Shown in pieces: positions 24,173-33,437 of a stretch of DNA of 64,000 bases (position 1 is the stretch's first letter; each line of letters starts with the position of its first letter). The stretch is from JBCCEJ01 sp039030335. Its GTDB lineage: Bacteria; Pseudomonadota; Gammaproteobacteria; HK1. The DNA is taken from the NCBI GenBank assembly GCA_039030335.1, contig JBCCEJ010000021.1:1-64000 (forward strand), in the 5' to 3' direction. The position numbers and the translations under genes were made by a program. The notes under the pieces are model-generated. The model did no database searches, had not been told where the DNA came from, and was given only the letters and a program-made list of their open reading frames with translations.

Positions 24173-25087
24173 ATGGGATATGCCCGCTGGAACCCGGCCG
24201 ACTGGAGCCGCTACAGCCGCAGTAGCGTTCGCGGCCGCAGCCGAAGAGAGCTGTTCTTCCGCCGTTCGATAGAGCCGGACTTCGACCCTCTGAACATCCG
24301 TCTTCGCGAGTCGCGTGACTCCGAACGAAACCCCGAATCAACCGCGATTATCATCGCATTCGACGAGACGGGCTCGATGGGAGCAATCCCCGAAGCTTTC
24401 GTTCGCGCCGGGCTCGCGACGCTCGTCGAGGAGATCCTGGCGCGCAAGCCCGTGCCGGACCCGCATGTGATGATCATGGGCTTCGGTGATGCCTGGTGCG
24501 ACGACGCCCCTTTGCAGGTCACTCAGTTCGAGGCCGATCTGCGCATTGCCGAACAACTCCAGCGTATCTACCTGGAAGGTGGCGGTGGCGGGAACGCTTT
24601 CGAGAGTTACAACCTGCCCTGGTACTTCGCGGCGAGGCGGACGGCCTTGGATTGCTTCGAAAAGCGCGGGCAGCGTGGTTATCTGTTCACGGTCGGCGAT
24701 GAGCCGCCGCCGCCGGTTCTGTTGGCGCAGCACGTGCAACGAGTGTTCGGTGATGCAGTGCCGGACGATCTCGCGAGCGCCGACGTACTGGCGATGGCAA
24801 GCCGCATGTATCACGTCTTCCACGTCGTTGTAGAGCAGGGCTCGTTCTACCGGTCCGCGCCTGATCTCGTGCTCGACCCCTGGCGCGAACTGTTGGGCCA
24901 GCGCGTGCTGCCACTTGCAGACTACACGCGGCTCGCCGAGGTCATCGTAGCGGCGATGGAGGTCAGTGGAGGTACCGGGGCGGTCGATGTTGCCAGCAGC
25001 CCGGCTACCAGCCGCGATCTCGTTGTCAGCAACGCGGTAGCAGGACTCAAACGTCTGTTGGGGCCAAACGGCATCGTGCGCTTCTGA
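24173..25087 (+). CDS. vWA-domain protein with intact MIDAS
   Basis: A 304-residue cytosolic protein with a strong AAGGAG site before ATG 24173. The N-terminal 55 residues are basic and Arg/Ser-rich. The von Willebrand A domain begins at AIIIAFDETGSMG, with MIDAS residues Asp64, Thr66 and Ser68. FGDA near residue 105 and a GGGGGN turn near 136-141 complete the likely metal site. YLFTVGDEPPPPVL is a later core strand. vWA domains commonly mediate metal-dependent protein contacts and pair with ATPases or chaperones. It lies between the J-protein and AdSS-like genes in one operon. Confidence 0.85.
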   Translation: MGYARWNPADWSRYSRSSVRGRSRRELFFRRSIEPDFDPLNIRLRESRDSERNPESTAIIIAFDETGSMGAIPEAFVRAGLATLVEEILARKPVPDPHVMIMGFGDAWCDDAPLQVTQFEADLRIAEQLQRIYLEGGGGGNAFESYNLPWYFAARRTALDCFEKRGQRGYLFTVGDEPPPPVLLAQHVQRVFGDAVPDDLASADVLAMASRMYHVFHVVVEQGSFYRSAPDLVLDPWRELLGQRVLPLADYTRLAEVIVAAMEVSGGTGAVDVASSPATSRDLVVSNAVAGLKRLLGPNGIVRF

Positions 25088-25116
25088 GCATACCCGGTAA
25101 CCGAGGAGGTAAATCG

Positions 25117-26406
25117 ATGCGTAGTACCAGGAATTGGTTTCTGCCTTCCGGCGGCGCGTTCCCGCGCGCTGCAAGACCGCGCTTGCATGGATCCCCGGGT
25201 GCGGCGCATGCGGTGGTGGGTGCGGGATACGGTGATGAAGGCAAGGGACTGGTTACCGACTATCTGTGCCAGCAAGTCTATCCAGGACCAACCGTCGTGG
25301 TTCGCTTCAATGGCGGCGCCCAGGCCGGGCATACCGTTACACGCACTGACGGCGTTCGCCATGTCTTCAGCCATTTCGGCAGTGGTGCGTTGCGGGGCGT
25401 GGCGAGTTATCTGAGCCGCTTTTTCGTCTGCCATCCGTTGCTATTCCGGGACGAGTACGAGGCACTGCGATCGCTCGGTGCGACGGCCCCGGTCTTTGTC
25501 GACCCGGAAGCGATGGTCACGACCCCGTACGATGTCATGATCAATCAGGCGCTCGAAGCTGCGCGCGCAGATGGGCGCCATGGCTCCTGTGGTCTCGGCT
25601 TCGGTGAGACCATTCAACGCGAAGACCAAGGCGACGTGCGTCTGCGCGTCGCTGACCTCGCGGACCTTCCCCGGCTGCGACGCCGACTCGGCCGGATTCG
25701 CGACGAGTACCTCCCAGCGCGCTTGCAGACGTTGGACCTCGCCCCGTTGCCAGCGCAGTGGTTGTCAGACGTCTTGCTGGAGCGTTTTGTCGCGGACGCA
25801 AAGGCGTTCGCCAAGCACGTTGAGGTGAGACCGCTCGATCAGGTCGCGCGAGGTCGGCACGTCATTTTTGAGGGCGCTCAGGGGCTGTTACTGGATATGG
25901 ACTACGGCATTTTCCCGCACGTCACCCGATCGCACACAGGGCTTCGCAACGTCGCCGCGCTCGCTGACGAGGTCGGGCTTGCAAACCTCGAAGTCGCGTA
26001 CGTTACGCGCGCATACGCGACGCGCCATGGCAATGGGCCGCTCGCACATGAACTGTCCGGCGTACCGTTTGCCGGCGTTGATGATCCGACCAACGCACCC
26101 AACCCGTGGCAAGGGTCACAACGCTTCGCATGGCTGGACAGCGACCAGCTACGCGCAGCCGTTCAGGCGGATCTGGCACACGTCCGTGAGAGCCGGGTCC
26201 GCACTACTCTGTTCGTGACGTGCCTTGATCAGGCCGATGCGCAGATACCGGTTGTCACGAACGGGCGAGTCGCGCGTCACGCACCACTTGCGTTGCCGAA
26301 ACTTCTCGCGGCGGCCGCTGGTCTGGACCGTGCGCAAGGGGTGTGGGGACCGTCGGCCGCGCACGTGGGCGCGCGCGAACCGGCCGGCGCTGCGCGCGTC
26401 GCCTGA
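25117..26406 (+). CDS. Divergent adenylosuccinate-synthetase paralogue
   Basis: A 429-residue PurA-fold protein after a strong GAGGAGGTAA site. The GTP and catalytic motifs survive: GAGYGDEGKG (Asp40), FNGGAQAGHT (His72), IFEGAQGLLLDMDYG and VTRAYATRHGNGP. In contrast the PurA aspartate-binding loop, usually of the TTGRRRRTGWLD type, reads NPWQGSQRFAWLD (about 329-341), and the guanine-contacting TKLD is TCLD (368-371). It should therefore activate a carbonyl oxygen with a nucleotide triphosphate but use a different acceptor than aspartate/IMP. Its operon partners and a NrtR-type regulator argue against housekeeping purine synthesis. The true reaction is unknown. Confidence 0.85.
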   Translation: MRSTRNWFLPSGGAFPRAARPRLHGSPGAAHAVVGAGYGDEGKGLVTDYLCQQVYPGPTVVVRFNGGAQAGHTVTRTDGVRHVFSHFGSGALRGVASYLSRFFVCHPLLFRDEYEALRSLGATAPVFVDPEAMVTTPYDVMINQALEAARADGRHGSCGLGFGETIQREDQGDVRLRVADLADLPRLRRRLGRIRDEYLPARLQTLDLAPLPAQWLSDVLLERFVADAKAFAKHVEVRPLDQVARGRHVIFEGAQGLLLDMDYGIFPHVTRSHTGLRNVAALADEVGLANLEVAYVTRAYATRHGNGPLAHELSGVPFAGVDDPTNAPNPWQGSQRFAWLDSDQLRAAVQADLAHVRESRVRTTLFVTCLDQADAQIPVVTNGRVARHAPLALPKLLAAAAGLDRAQGVWGPSAAHVGAREPAGAARVA

Positions 26407-26520
26407 GGTCCGGGAATCGCACTGCCTCTCTTCGAGGCAGTTCAGACCAGGCGCGGCGACGTGTTAGTTTTGCACGCGAAGATCGTGAATAACGGGCCGG
26501 CGGTGCCCGTGGGATGAGTG

Positions 26521-28200
26521 ATGAGTATCGCAGCCGAAACCGATTTCGAGGTCATTATCATCGGGGCTGGCGTCTGTGGGATCTACCAGATCCAACGAAT
26601 GGTGCAACTCGGGATCAAAGCCACCGTTCTCGAAATGGGCAGCGACCTCGGCGGAACCTGGTATTGGAACCGCTATCCCGGGGCCCGATTCGACTCGGAA
26701 AGCTATACCTACGGCTACTCATTCTCGCGGGAGGTCCTCGACGAATGGCACTGGAAGGAGCGGTATTCCGGTCAGCCTGAAAATCTCAAGTACCTGAATT
26801 TCGTGGCGGACAAATTCGATCTGCGCCCGTACATGCAGTTCGATTGCCGGGTAGACCAAGCGCAGTTCGACGAGGCCGAAGAGCGATGGCACCTCCGGGT
26901 GTCGGATGGCCGCACGCTGAAGGCCCGGTTTATCGTCATGGCGCTCGGACTGTTGTCCGCACCGACCATGCCTCGAATCGAAGGCGTAGAGCGCTTCAAA
27001 GGCCCGTCGTATCACACCTACCATTGGCCTCAGGAGCCGGTCGACATGACCGGTAAGCGGGTCGCCATCCTCGGCACGGGCGCAACCGCGATCCAGGTGA
27101 TCGGCGAGATCGCAGACAAGGTTGGCGAACTCACGGTGTTCCAGCGGCGTCCGAACTGGGCCGCGCCGCTGAATAACAGCGAGATCTCCGTCGAGGAGAT
27201 GGCCGACATTCGTACGCGTTACGACGAGATTTTTGCCACCTGCGCACGGACGCCCGGCGGGTTCGAACACGAACCTGATCGGCGTGGTTTCTATGAACTG
27301 TCGGAGCGGGAACGCCGCGAGCTGTGGGACCGGCTGTACGACGAGCCTGGCTTCGGCATCTGGCTACAGAATTTCCGGGAGATCTTCACCGACGAGGTTG
27401 CCAATGCGTCGATCTCGGCTTACATCGCCGAGCGCATCAGAGAGCGCGTGCACGACCCCGTAACAGCGGAGAAGCTCATCCCAAAGGATCATGGTTTTGG
27501 TGTTCAGCGCGTGCCTTTGGAGACGCGCTACTACGAAGCGTACAACCGCGACAACGTCCATCTGGTCGATATCAGCGAAACGCCGCTCGAGTGCGTCACG
27601 GAAACCGGCTTTCGCACTACTGAGCGAGACTATGAGTTCGACCTGATCATCTACGCGACCGGCTTCGATGCCATCACGGGCTCTTTCGATCGCATCGACA
27701 TTCGGGGCACCGATGGGTTGCATTTGCGAGACGTCTGGCGAGATGGACCGAGCACGTACCTCGGTATGTTCGTGCACGGTTTCCCGAACATGTTGATGCC
27801 GGCGGGCCCGCAAAGCGGTTCCGCTTCCACGAACTATCCGCGGGGAATCGAAACCGGTGTCAACTGGTGTACCGATTTGCTGGAGTACATGTGGAACCGT
27901 GGTTTGACGCGTGTGGAAGCAGCCGAAGCGGCCGAGGAGCGCTGGACCGCGCATGTCGAGAAGATGTACTCATCGATGCTGATGCGCAAGGCCAAGTCCT
28001 GGTTTACCGGCTACAACTCGAACGTCGACGGACACGAGGCCGGGCGGATCCGGTACTTCGTCTACAACGGCGGGTCGCCCAAATACGTCAAGACCATCAA
28101 CGAAGTAGCCGCAACCGACTACGAGGGTCTGGTCCTGGCCGCGGGCACCAATCCGGCGCCAGCCCGATTGCCCGATACGGTCCGCGATGTAGCGGAGTAA
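26521..28200 (+). CDS. Flavin-containing (Baeyer-Villiger-type) monooxygenase
   Basis: FAD- and NADPH-dependent monooxygenase of 559 residues, inserting oxygen into ketones or oxidising soft nucleophiles. The FAD motif GAGVCG is at 15-20, GGTWYWNRYPGARFD follows, the BVMO fingerprint FKGPSYHTYHWP spans 159-170, and the NADPH motif GTGATA is at 185-190. The IIYATGFDAITGSF segment near the C-terminal third is also typical. ATG 26521 is preferred to the adjacent GTG 26518. It lies 115 bases after the AdSS-like gene and is probably a separate unit. Substrate undetermined. Confidence 0.93.
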   Translation: MSIAAETDFEVIIIGAGVCGIYQIQRMVQLGIKATVLEMGSDLGGTWYWNRYPGARFDSESYTYGYSFSREVLDEWHWKERYSGQPENLKYLNFVADKFDLRPYMQFDCRVDQAQFDEAEERWHLRVSDGRTLKARFIVMALGLLSAPTMPRIEGVERFKGPSYHTYHWPQEPVDMTGKRVAILGTGATAIQVIGEIADKVGELTVFQRRPNWAAPLNNSEISVEEMADIRTRYDEIFATCARTPGGFEHEPDRRGFYELSERERRELWDRLYDEPGFGIWLQNFREIFTDEVANASISAYIAERIRERVHDPVTAEKLIPKDHGFGVQRVPLETRYYEAYNRDNVHLVDISETPLECVTETGFRTTERDYEFDLIIYATGFDAITGSFDRIDIRGTDGLHLRDVWRDGPSTYLGMFVHGFPNMLMPAGPQSGSASTNYPRGIETGVNWCTDLLEYMWNRGLTRVEAAEAAEERWTAHVEKMYSSMLMRKAKSWFTGYNSNVDGHEAGRIRYFVYNGGSPKYVKTINEVAATDYEGLVLAAGTNPAPARLPDTVRDVAE

Positions 28201-28227
28201 TCGGGTTCGCGCCGGCGCCTCAACCGC

Positions 28228-28842
28228 CTAGCGCATCGGTGAGAACGGCGCCGGCAACACGATCTTGGATTCCTGGTGAATGACCGGACTGTCGCCCGGC
28301 GGCGGCCAGGTACCGGCTTCGGTCGCGCGTTTGCGCACGGCCATGCGGTCGTCGAGGCTCTTGTAGGGCCAGATGTGCAGCCAGCGATTCAGCGCGCCAA
28401 TGTCGGAGTGAAAGGCGCCGGCTAGCGGTGAGTGAGTCATACGTTCCGGCAGGTATTCGTCCCAACGCTCAGCCATGTGCTTGCCGGTACCGGGTTTCAG
28501 CACGTAGGTGCGCATCTCGTAGTACGGACCCAATTCCCCGGGCGTCAGTGGCGCTACGGATGTCATGGGTTCGTAGATGTCGGACTGCATGTTCTCGATG
28601 AACGCGCTCGTGTCGGGCGGCCAGATGCCGCGCGCCATCGCTTCGGCCCGAATCCGGGTTCGTTCGGCCGTATCGGCATAGGGCCAGACGTGGATGACCT
28701 GATTGAGCGGCCCGATTTCGGTGTGCCAGAACGCCGCGAGTGGTGACAGTTCAAGACGTTTCGGCAGCGCTTCGCCGAAACGGTTGACGAACTCCTTCAG
28801 CGTGCGTGGTTTCAGGGTGTAGGTGCGGAATTCGTAGATCAT
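28228..28842 (-). CDS. NIPSNAP-family protein, two tandem domains
   Basis: A 204-residue protein with two ferredoxin-like NIPSNAP repeats. Each begins with a YEFRTYTLKP or YEMRTYVLKP strand and contains a matching HxEIGPLNQVIHVWPY or HSDIGALNRWLHIWPY segment, so the protein is an internal duplication. NIPSNAP proteins are small, often uncharacterised proteins found in catabolic clusters. It follows the third TauD-type gene by 30 bases on the same strand, so they form an operon that converges on the monooxygenase gene. Confidence 0.9.
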   Translation of the reverse strand: MIYEFRTYTLKPRTLKEFVNRFGEALPKRLELSPLAAFWHTEIGPLNQVIHVWPYADTAERTRIRAEAMARGIWPPDTSAFIENMQSDIYEPMTSVAPLTPGELGPYYEMRTYVLKPGTGKHMAERWDEYLPERMTHSPLAGAFHSDIGALNRWLHIWPYKSLDDRMAVRKRATEAGTWPPPGDSPVIHQESKIVLPAPFSPMR

Positions 28843-28872
28843 CGGTGTTGCTCCAGCGGATGACAGGCGCGC

Positions 28873-29769
28873 TCAGGCGGCGTCGACGGCGAGCCCTTCC
28901 TGCTCACACGTGTTGGCGATGTCCTGGCTCGTGGCGCGCTGCGCGTCACGAGGCCAGCGCAGATCGTCGAATTCGCGCCCGCGGTGCAGCGTGCAGCGGT
29001 TGTCCCAGATAACGAGGTCATTCGCGCGCCAGCGGTGGGTGTACACGAACTGGCGTTGGGTCGCATGGGCCATCAGCCGATCCAGCAATCCGATCGCCTC
29101 AGCTTCTGACATACCGATGATGCTACCGGCATGCGACGCCGTGTAGATTGAGCGCCGGCCGCTTTGTCGGTGTGTGCGTAACATTGCCTGGGGCACGCGC
29201 GGGTAGGCTTTGTTCTCTTCCGAAGACATCTGAAAGCCCATGCGGGCACGCGATGTTGCGATGGAATGCAACGCTACCTTGCCTTCGAGCAGTTCCTGGT
29301 CGGCGAGCGGCAGCGCATCGTATGCGGCCCGCATGTCGGCGAACTCGGTCATGCCGCCGACGGGCGGAATCTGTTGAATGTAGAGCAGCGAGGCATTTGC
29401 CGGCACGGGTTTGAACGAACTGTCGGTATGCCACAGGCGGTTACCGCGCTGGAATTCGATCATCCGGTTGTCGGCCTGCATGACGTTGCCGCGGCCGTCG
29501 AGGTTCGAGACGTCTGCGATATCTGGCGGCACGCGAACTTCCGCGTCACTCATATCGACGACCATCGATTTGTCTATCGGTCCGAAGCGCTCGGCGAAAG
29601 CGACGTGCTCGCCCTGACTCAGATGCTGGTCCGGAAACACCAGCACGGAGAATCGAGCGTAGGCATCGTCGATGATTTCCCAATCCGGCCCACTCAGGGG
29701 TTCGGCCAGATTGACGTCGCCGATCTCGGCGGCGAAGTCATCGTTGATAGGCCAGATCGTAGCTGTCAT
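28873..29769 (-). CDS. TauD/TfdA-family 2-oxoglutarate dioxygenase
   Basis: A 298-residue alpha-ketoglutarate-dependent dioxygenase of the TfdA type. The metal ligands are His114 and Asp116 in LWHTDSSF and a distal His near 262 in WDNRCTLHRG, with basic residues near 278 for 2-oxoglutarate. ATG 29769 follows GGGAGG; the upstream part of the open frame is not protein-like. Paired with a NIPSNAP gene. Relatives cleave phenoxyacetic acid herbicides or hydroxylate small acids; the substrate is unknown. Confidence 0.9.
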   Translation of the reverse strand: MTATIWPINDDFAAEIGDVNLAEPLSGPDWEIIDDAYARFSVLVFPDQHLSQGEHVAFAERFGPIDKSMVVDMSDAEVRVPPDIADVSNLDGRGNVMQADNRMIEFQRGNRLWHTDSSFKPVPANASLLYIQQIPPVGGMTEFADMRAAYDALPLADQELLEGKVALHSIATSRARMGFQMSSEENKAYPRVPQAMLRTHRQSGRRSIYTASHAGSIIGMSEAEAIGLLDRLMAHATQRQFVYTHRWRANDLVIWDNRCTLHRGREFDDLRWPRDAQRATSQDIANTCEQEGLAVDAA

Positions 29770-30003
29770 CGTTAGCCTCCCTTTTTGCTCGTGATGGTGC
29801 GCGGCCTCGCGCTCACGCTTCAGTATTCTCTTCACCAGATGGTCATGCAAGCGGCGCCGCCGCGGGCGTGCAACCGCGCGGCGCCGCTGTCCGCCCGGTC
29901 GACAGTGGTATCGGGTGAGATGACAATGTTGGCGAGTTGCATGGGGCGACACAATTCGTGGCGTCGCGTAACAGCGCACGCCGCCGGTCTCAGGAGATGC
30001 AAG

Positions 30004-30906
30004 ATGAACGCTGCGGCGGCCGGGTTGGCTCCGCGTCGGTTCGAGGCCGCCGATCTGGCCGAAGGCCGCGAAGAGCTACTTCAGCGTGCATTCGCTGACG
30101 ACGGGTTTCTCATCGTCGATCGTTTCTGTTCCACCAGGACTTGCGCCACGCTGCGAGCCGAGATGGGCGAACTGCTGACGAAGATGGCGGCCCCTGAGCG
30201 GTTGACGGCGTTTTCGACGTCTGACCAGGGGCACGCGGCCCACCAGTACTTCCTGGACTCCGCCGATCGTGTGAGCCTGTTCTTCGAGCCGGATGCGCTC
30301 GACGAAGGCGGTGAACTCCGCGGGCCGCTGGAGGCGGCGCTTAACAAGGTCGGGCACGCACTGCACGACCTGAACCCGGTGTTCGCGACATTCTCGCGCG
30401 ACCGGCGGCTGGCTGCGCTTTGTGCAGCGCTCGGCATGGCGGACCCGCGACTGCTGCAATCGATGTATATGTTCAAACAGCCGCGGATCGGCGGCGAAGT
30501 GTCGTGGCATCAGGATTCGACCTTTCTGTACACCGATCCCCCGAGCGTCGTCGGCTTGTGGTTTGCCTTGCAGCCCGCGTCAGTCAGTAATGGATGCATG
30601 TGGGCATTGCCGGGGTCGCACCGGCTCGGTTTGAAACGGCGGTTCGTACGTGGCGACGATGGCATGCGATTCGAACAACTAGACGCTACGCCGTGGCCGC
30701 TTGCGGGCGAGGTGCCGCTGGAAGCGCCAGCTGGCACGCTGGTCGTGTTGCATGGCGAGTTGGCGCACTGGAGCGCGCCGAACACGAGTAGCCGTTCGCG
30801 CCACGCGTACGCCGTACATGTCGTGGACGGTCGCGCGAGGTATTCGCAGCGGAACTGGCTGCAGCGTAAGGCGCTCGGCCCGGCAACCGGTTTCGTAACC
30901 GAATGA
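30004..30906 (+). CDS. Phytanoyl-CoA dioxygenase (PhyH) family protein
   Basis: Fe(II)/2-oxoglutarate oxygenase of 300 residues. His169 and Asp171 in SWHQDSTF and distal His255 in HWSAPN are visible, and GCMWALPGSHRLG is a strong PhyH signature. ATG 30004 has an AGGAG site 7 bases upstream; the longer open frame to 29785 is an extension through the divergent promoter. PhyH enzymes 2-hydroxylate acyl-CoAs such as phytanoyl-CoA, or other small molecules. Two 2-hydroxyacyl-CoA-lyase-type genes lie 7-13 kb downstream, which would complete an alpha-oxidation route if they cooperate. Confidence 0.9.
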   Translation: MNAAAAGLAPRRFEAADLAEGREELLQRAFADDGFLIVDRFCSTRTCATLRAEMGELLTKMAAPERLTAFSTSDQGHAAHQYFLDSADRVSLFFEPDALDEGGELRGPLEAALNKVGHALHDLNPVFATFSRDRRLAALCAALGMADPRLLQSMYMFKQPRIGGEVSWHQDSTFLYTDPPSVVGLWFALQPASVSNGCMWALPGSHRLGLKRRFVRGDDGMRFEQLDATPWPLAGEVPLEAPAGTLVVLHGELAHWSAPNTSSRSRHAYAVHVVDGRARYSQRNWLQRKALGPATGFVTE

Positions 30907-30937
30907 CAGTCGCGCGCTCGATGACAAAGGTCAGCGG

Positions 30938-32209
30938 ATGCTCCTGGTAAAGCGTGCGGTTGCGCTACTTTTTGACACGGGCGCCGTCTGGCGCCTCCGC
31001 GGCGCGTCGCTGAGGAGCCTGGTATTGACCCCGGTATGGCTCACGGTCGCGTTTGTCGTTGCGGTTGCGCCCGTCAGCCTCGCTAAGGCGCCTCCCGAGC
31101 CGGAACTCGATGCGCACCTGCTGACGATCGGTCAGTACCGACTGCCCGTACGGATTCCGCGCGGCTATCGGCTCGAGGTGCTGAACGTCGAGTTAAAGCG
31201 CCCGCGTATGCTGACCTTCGCTCCCGACGGGTCGCTCTGGGCGGGCAGTTCCGCTGGTGTCATCTACCGCCTCGAACCGCCTTACCATACGGCGAGCGTG
31301 GTCGCTGAACTACCCGACTATCCCCATAGCGTCGCGTTTCGCGGCGACTGGGTCTACGCCGCGACCACGGGGGCGTTGTTGCGAACGCGCTGGGCCGACC
31401 GGCCACTCGCGTCGTTTGAGACAGTCGCCGAGTTACCGGGCGGGCGCGGGCATAACAGCCGCACCGTCGGCGTTGGACCCGATGGGCGCATCTACCTGAG
31501 TCTCGGGATTAGCGGCAACTGTTCCGACGAGTGGTTGGATGACAGCTACCCTGAAGCGCGGCGTCGCGGCGGCGTCATGGTGCTGGACGAAACCGCGAGC
31601 CCCGTGCGTTGGCGCGGCTTCGCAAGTGGCTTGCGTAATCCCGTCGGGTTTGATTGGCAGCCCGGCACAGGCGTCATGTACGCCAGCAACAACGGGCCCG
31701 ATCATCTGGGTTTCGAGCAGCCCGCTGAACAGTTCGCGCGGCTCGAGGCCGATTCCTTTCACGGTATGCCTTGGTTTCAGTGGATCGATGGCAAAGCCAT
31801 GCCGGACGCGTGCATCGGGCAGCCGGCGCCGCGACCGGCCACCGATGTCGTGCCGCCAGCGGCCACCTTTCCGGCCCGCAGCGCGCCGCTCGGGGTTGCG
31901 TTTGCCGGAGAGAAGGATCTCGGCGGCCAACTCGCTGACGACGCGGTTGTCGCCATTCATGGTTCGTGGGGTACGGCGCCAGATGGCGACCCGGCGGGCG
32001 ATCCTGCCTCCCGCCGCGTGCCGCGGCTGGCGCGGGTGCGCTTCACCGACGGCGTGGCGGTGCGTGTCGACACGCTGGTCGATGGATTTCAGCTATCCGA
32101 CGGGCGGCGTTGGGCCCGCCCGGCCGGAGTCGCGTTCGGCCCTGACGGCGCGTTGTATTTCTCGAGCGATGGCGGCATCCATGGTCTGTTCCGGTTGAGT
32201 CGCCGGTAG
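30938..32209 (+). CDS. PQQ-dependent sugar dehydrogenase-like beta-propeller
   Basis: A 423-residue predicted exported protein. An Arg-rich start is followed by a hydrophobic stretch at about 30-50 (LVLTPVWLTVAFVVAVAPVSLA), a signal peptide or anchor. The body shows beta-propeller repeats of glucose/sorbosone dehydrogenase type: LTFAPDGSLWAGS, GRGHNSRTVGVGPDGRIYLS, GLRNPVGFDW and AGVAFGPDGALYFSSDG. It would oxidise an aldose or similar substrate in the periplasm using PQQ. It converges on the SMP-30-type lactonase gene, a plausible next step for a lactone product. Confidence 0.85.
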   Translation: MLLVKRAVALLFDTGAVWRLRGASLRSLVLTPVWLTVAFVVAVAPVSLAKAPPEPELDAHLLTIGQYRLPVRIPRGYRLEVLNVELKRPRMLTFAPDGSLWAGSSAGVIYRLEPPYHTASVVAELPDYPHSVAFRGDWVYAATTGALLRTRWADRPLASFETVAELPGGRGHNSRTVGVGPDGRIYLSLGISGNCSDEWLDDSYPEARRRGGVMVLDETASPVRWRGFASGLRNPVGFDWQPGTGVMYASNNGPDHLGFEQPAEQFARLEADSFHGMPWFQWIDGKAMPDACIGQPAPRPATDVVPPAATFPARSAPLGVAFAGEKDLGGQLADDAVVAIHGSWGTAPDGDPAGDPASRRVPRLARVRFTDGVAVRVDTLVDGFQLSDGRRWARPAGVAFGPDGALYFSSDGGIHGLFRLSRR

Positions 32210-32275
32210 CGGAACGCCCTGGCCTGCCGGCGTGCGCAGCAATCGATCTGGCCGCGCGAACCTTGTGGTGTGATC

Positions 32276-33265
32276 TCAGTACCGCCAGTGCGGCGGCTCG
32301 GCACCAGCGACCGGTGAGCGCAAGGTGATCAGGCTGTCGCCCGCCAGTGACCCCAGGTATACGGTCTTCCGGTCGGGACCGCCGAAGGTGACGCTTGCGA
32401 TGTTGCGCAGGCTGTGCCGTGAACCGATGTCCATGTCATCGCGCGTGAACGTACCCGTGCGCCAGTTGTGCATACCACCCGCGATCTCTTCAGCGTCACA
32501 GTCTTCGATCAGGATTTGTTGGGCACCATCCGCTGCGACGCGCACCAGGCGGTTGCTCATGACGCTGGCACACCAGATGCCGCCGTCCTCATCGAAATCG
32601 AAACCGTCCGGGATGACGCCGTCGAGGTATTCAACGACTGTCTCGCGGGGACCGAGGCCGTTACGTTCTATCCGATAGCGCGACAGGCGCCGGCTCATGG
32701 TTTCGTGCGCATAGAGATACTCGCCCCGCGGGTCGACTTTCACCTCGTTCGTATAGCCGAGCCCGTCGGCCACGATGCGGTCTTGCCCGTCGGCCGTAAG
32801 CACGATGAACCCGTCGGCGACGTCCCGATGAAACGCCCTGTCGCGAGGTACCCGCCACGTGCTGACGGACGACCATACACGCCCGCGGTTATCCCGGTGC
32901 ACGAAGTTCACCGGCGGCATCGGGAAGCCATCGATCTCGGTGAGAAACGGCTCGCACGAACCGTCCATTCGCAGGCGCCATACGCCGCCTGAATCAGCCA
33001 GGTTGGCGATCAGGAAGCTGTCTGGTTCCATGGCCCAGCCGTTCGGCATGAAGTCGTCGGGCGCGCCGTTCCTGGCGATCACCTGATGCGACGGACCGGA
33101 ATCGGTGAGTTGCACGACTCCGCCTCCGTCGGGCGCATGATGACTCACCCAGATGTTGCCAGCCGCGGTGCACGCCACACACTCCGGGCGCGCGAGGCCG
33201 GCGCCGAAACGCGCCAGTGTCGAGAGCGGGTTCAGTCGATCCAGGTGAATGGGTTCGTGCGGCAT
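32276..33265 (-). CDS. SMP-30/gluconolactonase-type protein
   Basis: Calcium-dependent lactonase-like beta-propeller of 329 residues. The metal-site glutamate is in LARPECVACTAAGNIWVSHH; NGWAMEPDSF, GLGYTNEVKVDPRGEYLYAHE and DGFDFDEDGGIWCASVMSNRL are the repeated blades with the conserved Asn and Asp. ATG 33265 (MPHEPIHLD) is preferred over the earlier frame opening. It may hydrolyse sugar lactones; the adjacent PQQ-type dehydrogenase is a candidate supplier. Confidence 0.87.
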   Translation of the reverse strand: MPHEPIHLDRLNPLSTLARFGAGLARPECVACTAAGNIWVSHHAPDGGGVVQLTDSGPSHQVIARNGAPDDFMPNGWAMEPDSFLIANLADSGGVWRLRMDGSCEPFLTEIDGFPMPPVNFVHRDNRGRVWSSVSTWRVPRDRAFHRDVADGFIVLTADGQDRIVADGLGYTNEVKVDPRGEYLYAHETMSRRLSRYRIERNGLGPRETVVEYLDGVIPDGFDFDEDGGIWCASVMSNRLVRVAADGAQQILIEDCDAEEIAGGMHNWRTGTFTRDDMDIGSRHSLRNIASVTFGGPDRKTVYLGSLAGDSLITLRSPVAGAEPPHWRY

Positions 33266-33437
33266 GTCTGGTTGTCCGTTGCGGCGATGTAGCTGAGAGC
33301 ATAGCCGCATCCGCACGACTTGCGGGCGTCACGAGACGGCTCCGGGCGCGCGCTCCGCGCGCGGTCTCCGGGGCTCGGTTCAGGTTGGTGGTCGGTGGTA
33401 TCTTCGATCGGACGGACGGATCGGTTCTGGGGGCGCT

